A DNA stretch of 34,446 bases, from positions 1 through 34,446 of the forward strand of contig CAYONP010000066.1 of NCBI GenBank assembly GCA_964405335.1, read 5' to 3'. Below the pieces are notes generated by a model. The model saw only the letters and a program-made list of their open reading frames with translations, was not told the origin of the DNA and did no database searches. The stretch's first letter is position 1; every line of letters starts with the position of its first letter. This document shows positions 32,247-34,446 of the stretch, in pieces. Both the position numbers and the translations under genes were made by a program. Source of the stretch: CAYONP01 sp964405335. GTDB taxonomy: Bacteria > Armatimonadota > UBA10988.

Positions 32247-33722
32247 ATGCGACTGCTGCTGCTCGTCCTCCTGGCCGCCGGCCTGCCGCTCCAGGCCGCG
32301 CCCGCCCCCACCGCGCTGCCGGCATCGCTGCGCGCCCGGCTACAGGCCGTCGTTGACGATCCCGCGCTGGCCACTGGCTTCGCCGGCGCCATCGTCGTCG
32401 CCGCCGGCCGCCGGGCCGAAGCCGACCGGCAGGCCGGCCAGTTCGGCCTGGTGCCCTACGACGGCGCCGCGCGGCCGGAGCTGTTCGCCCATCACGCCGA
32501 CAAGGTGTTCACCCCAGCCAGCAATCTCAAGCTGGTCACCGTCGCCGCCGCGCTCAGCCGCCTCGGGCCCGACCACCGTTTCACCACCCGCGTGCTCGGC
32601 CCGCCGCCGGTCAACGGCCGGGTCAGCGACCTGTGGCTGGTCGGCGGCGGCGATCCGAGCCTCGGCTACGACGACCTCGAATCGTTGGCCGACCAGGTTG
32701 CCGCCGCCGGCGTGACGCAGGTCACCGGCCGGGTCTACGGCGATGCCTCGCGCTACTCGGGCCGCTACGGCTACGGCTGGGCCGTCGACGACCTGCCCTG
32801 GTACTACGGCGCTGAGGTAAGCGCCCTGACCCTCGGCCGCAACCTGGTCAACCTCGTCGTCCGCCCCGCCGCCGCGGGCGAGCCGGCGCGGGTCAGCGTC
32901 GAGCCGACCGGCGCGCCGGTGCAGGTCGAGTCAAATGCCGTCACGGCAACCGCCGGCTCGGCCAACAGCATCGACTTCGACCGTGACCTCGACTCGTCCG
33001 TCATGCGCGTCGGCGGCAGCATCGCCGCCGACCGCGAGACGCCGCTGAGTCAGCGCATGGCGGTCCACCGGCCGGCCCGCTACGCCGCCGAAGTGTTCTC
33101 GGCCAAGCTGCGGGCCGCCGGCGTGAGCGTCGCCGGCGAGGCCGCCGAGGGTGCCCCGCCCGGCGGCGCGCGAGAGCTGGCGACGCACCTCTCGGCGCCG
33201 CTCGGCGAGCTGGTCGGCTGGCTGCTCAAGTACAGCGACAACCTCTACGCCGAGCTGCTGCTCCGCGAGCTGGGCGTGCAGTCCGGGCGCCCCGGCACCT
33301 CGTCGGCCGGCGTCGAGGCGGTGGTCGAGTACCTGCGCGAGAAGCAGATCAGCACCACCGGCCTGCGCATGACCGACGGCTCGGGCCTCTCGCGCTACAA
33401 CCTGATCGCCCCGCGCACGCTGGCCGGCGTGCTGCGCGCCATGGCCTTCAGCCCGCACCGCCAGGTCTGGTTCGCCGCGCTGCCGGTCGCCGGCGAGGAC
33501 GGCACGCTGTCGAGCCGCATGAGAGGCACCGCCGCGGCCGGCCGGGTGAACGCCAAGACGGGCTTCATCTCGAACCACACCGGCCTCTCGGGCTACGTCA
33601 CCACCCGCGGCGGCGACCTGCTGATCGCCAGCACGATCTGGAACCACTTCACCAGCCCGACAGCCGAGTCCCGCCGCTGCCACGACGCCTTCTTCACCGC
33701 CCTCGCCGAGTGGGACCGCTGA
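32247..33722 (+). CDS. dacB: S13 family D-alanyl-D-alanine carboxypeptidase/endopeptidase (PBP4 type)
   Basis: The 491-residue protein has a signal peptide (about 1-18, ending LPLQA) and acts on peptidoglycan outside the cytoplasmic membrane. The penicillin-binding motifs are intact: S92-x-x-K95 in PASNLK, S330-D-N332 in KYSDN, and K437-T-G439 in NAKTG. The long insert between the first two motifs (about 100-325) is typical of class C PBP4 enzymes. The ATG lies only 3 bp after the stop of the GGDEF gene, so translation is probably coupled, linking wall remodelling to cyclic di-GMP output by co-expression. An 86-bp palindrome follows the stop. Confidence 0.94.
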   Translation: MRLLLLVLLAAGLPLQAAPAPTALPASLRARLQAVVDDPALATGFAGAIVVAAGRRAEADRQAGQFGLVPYDGAARPELFAHHADKVFTPASNLKLVTVAAALSRLGPDHRFTTRVLGPPPVNGRVSDLWLVGGGDPSLGYDDLESLADQVAAAGVTQVTGRVYGDASRYSGRYGYGWAVDDLPWYYGAEVSALTLGRNLVNLVVRPAAAGEPARVSVEPTGAPVQVESNAVTATAGSANSIDFDRDLDSSVMRVGGSIAADRETPLSQRMAVHRPARYAAEVFSAKLRAAGVSVAGEAAEGAPPGGARELATHLSAPLGELVGWLLKYSDNLYAELLLRELGVQSGRPGTSSAGVEAVVEYLREKQISTTGLRMTDGSGLSRYNLIAPRTLAGVLRAMAFSPHRQVWFAALPVAGEDGTLSSRMRGTAAAGRVNAKTGFISNHTGLSGYVTTRGGDLLIASTIWNHFTSPTAESRRCHDAFFTALAEWDR

Positions 33723-33724
33723 GT

Positions 33725-33810
33725 CCGGGGTCAGGTCTCATGATCACCTGATTGGTTACGGATCTGGCGGAGTTGGTAACCTGTCAGTCGATCATGGGAT
33801 CTGACCCCGG
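33725..33810. repeat. 86-bp imperfect palindrome, REP/RAYT-like element
   Basis: The left arm 33725-33759 and right arm 33776-33810 match at 29 of 35 positions as an inverted repeat around a 16-bp loop. Each end carries CCGGGGTCAG. Base content is lower in GC than the flanking genes. The GGGGTCAG ends recall repeats found near IS200-like Y1 transposases (RAYT) in many bacteria; that link is from memory. No transposase is in the window. It could be a non-autonomous mobile element that now also acts as terminator of the carboxypeptidase gene. Confidence 0.8.
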
Positions 33811-33811
33811 G

Positions 33812-33817
33812 TTGACA
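33812..33817 (+). promoter_or_regulatory. Perfect -35 box before the NtrC-type gene
   Basis: TTGACA occurs 1 bp after the palindrome. At 16-18 bp spacing no A/T-rich -10 is present (33835-33840 is GACGCT). Either the box is chance or the promoter needs an activator. Confidence 0.3.
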
Positions 33818-33855
33818 GGCGGGCTGGGTGGGGGGACGCTTCCGCGGGGTGACTG

Positions 33856-34446
33856 GTGGCCGATGACATCGACCTGACTGGCGCGCGGATCCTGCTCGTC
33901 GACGACGAGGCCAACCTGCTGCGCGTGGTCCGCCGCATCCTCAGCCGCCGCGGCGCCGAGGTCGAGACGGCGGCGAACGGACTCGAGGCGCTCGAGGTGC
34001 TGGCCCGCTTCGAGCCCGATCTGATGCTCACCGACCTGAAGATGCCGCGTCTCGACGGCGTCGGCCTGCTGCGGGTGATGAAGGAGCGCGGGCACCAGAC
34101 GGTGGTCATCGTGCTGACCGGCCACGGCACCATGGACACCGCCATCGAGGCAATGCGGCTCGGTGCGCGCGACTATCTGCTCAAGCCGATTGACCCCGAC
34201 GAACTGCTGCTGGTCTTCGCCCGCGAACTCGAGGCCGAGCGGTTACGGCGCGAGAACAGCCGCCTGCGCGGCGAGGTGAGCCGGCTCAGCGGGCGGCTCG
34301 AACGGTACGAGAGCTACGGCGAGATGGTCGGCAACAGCGCGCCGATGCAGGAGGTCTACCGCCAGATCGAGCGCCTCTGCCAGTTCCATGATGTCAATGT
34401 GCTGGTCGTCGGCGAGACCGGCACGGGCAAGGAGCTGGTCGCCCGG
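33856..34446 (+). CDS. NtrC-family sigma54-dependent response regulator (C-terminus outside window)
   Basis: The visible 197 residues hold a canonical receiver (D16/D17, phospho-acceptor D60 in MLTDLKMP, T88, K110 in LLKPID). A coiled linker (about 120-150) follows, and then the start of an AAA+ sigma54-interaction domain: MVGNSAPMQEVYRQIERL and Walker A GETGTGKE at 186-193. The gene runs off the right edge, so the DNA-binding domain is not seen. The GTG at 33856 follows a GGGGTG ribosome-like stretch. Switch residues are complete, so normal phosphorylation control is expected. It shows that the organism uses sigma54. No partner kinase is visible on this side. Confidence 0.93.
   Translation, partial: MADDIDLTGARILLVDDEANLLRVVRRILSRRGAEVETAANGLEALEVLARFEPDLMLTDLKMPRLDGVGLLRVMKERGHQTVVIVLTGHGTMDTAIEAMRLGARDYLLKPIDPDELLLVFARELEAERLRRENSRLRGEVSRLSGRLERYESYGEMVGNSAPMQEVYRQIERLCQFHDVNVLVVGETGTGKELVAR

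Noticed and set aside
1..34446. CRISPR arrays, insertion sequences with transposase, prophage genes, toxin-antitoxin pairs
   Set aside because: No evenly spaced direct repeats, transposase motifs, phage structural genes or small paired genes were seen. The only mobile-like item is the palindrome at 33725-33810.

Overview
The window is 34.4 kb of gene-dense, very GC-rich bacterial chromosome. It holds 25 protein genes (two cut by the window edges), no rRNA or tRNA that I could see, no transposase and no CRISPR array. Third codon positions are almost all G or C, starts are often GTG or TTG, and most genes have a clear Shine-Dalgarno. Many intergenic gaps carry a good sigma70-type promoter (TTG-N-C-N, a 16-18 bp spacer, then TA-rich). 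The family mix points to an uncultivated or environmental, probably anaerobic or facultative, bacterium: two GH57 enzymes, DUF4912 with a Rho-N head, an MtaB-family protein, the short form of S-adenosylhomocysteine hydrolase, and DUF1802. I cannot assign a phylum from this sequence alone.

Region 1 (1-12202) is an alpha-glucan block built around one divergent promoter region. Leftward runs an operon: GH57 amylase-like enzyme, a GalT-like nucleotidyltransferase without the usual zinc cysteine pair, a very large soluble PAS/GAF histidine kinase, and a receiver-domain protein cut by the left edge. Rightward run a TPR protein, a two-helix membrane protein, a Rho-N/DUF4912 protein and a GH57-type glycogen branching enzyme. 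The layout suggests storage-polysaccharide turnover wired to a cytoplasmic two-component sensor.

Region 2 (12203-22195) is mixed. It has an OmpR-type regulator with Glu at the phospho-Asp position, a PIG-L/LmbE deacetylase, a pterin-4a-carbinolamine dehydratase, a PCMT-like methyltransferase, and an MtaB-family protein whose two expected zinc cysteines are both serine. A ThuA-like protein is divergent from the MtaB-like gene. An ABC exporter, a VanW protein and an alpha/beta hydrolase follow.

Region 3 (22208-27588) is a tight three-gene operon: an exported or anchored TPR protein with Asp-rich loops, a TIM-barrel-like possible glycosidase, and a DUF1802 protein. It converges on uvrC.

Region 4 (27684-34446) holds a DegT-type sugar aminotransferase, ahcY, a receiver-GAF-GAF-GGDEF diguanylate cyclase, an S13 D-Ala-D-Ala carboxypeptidase, an 86-bp imperfect palindrome, and the start of an NtrC-type sigma54 activator cut by the right edge.

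The most unusual items are the MtaB-like protein with the Glu/Ser/Ser site, the Glu54 response regulator, the sensor kinase embedded in a glucan operon, the TPR/TIM-barrel/DUF1802 operon, and three intergenic inverted-repeat elements. All family assignments were made by reading motifs from memory; no database search was run.
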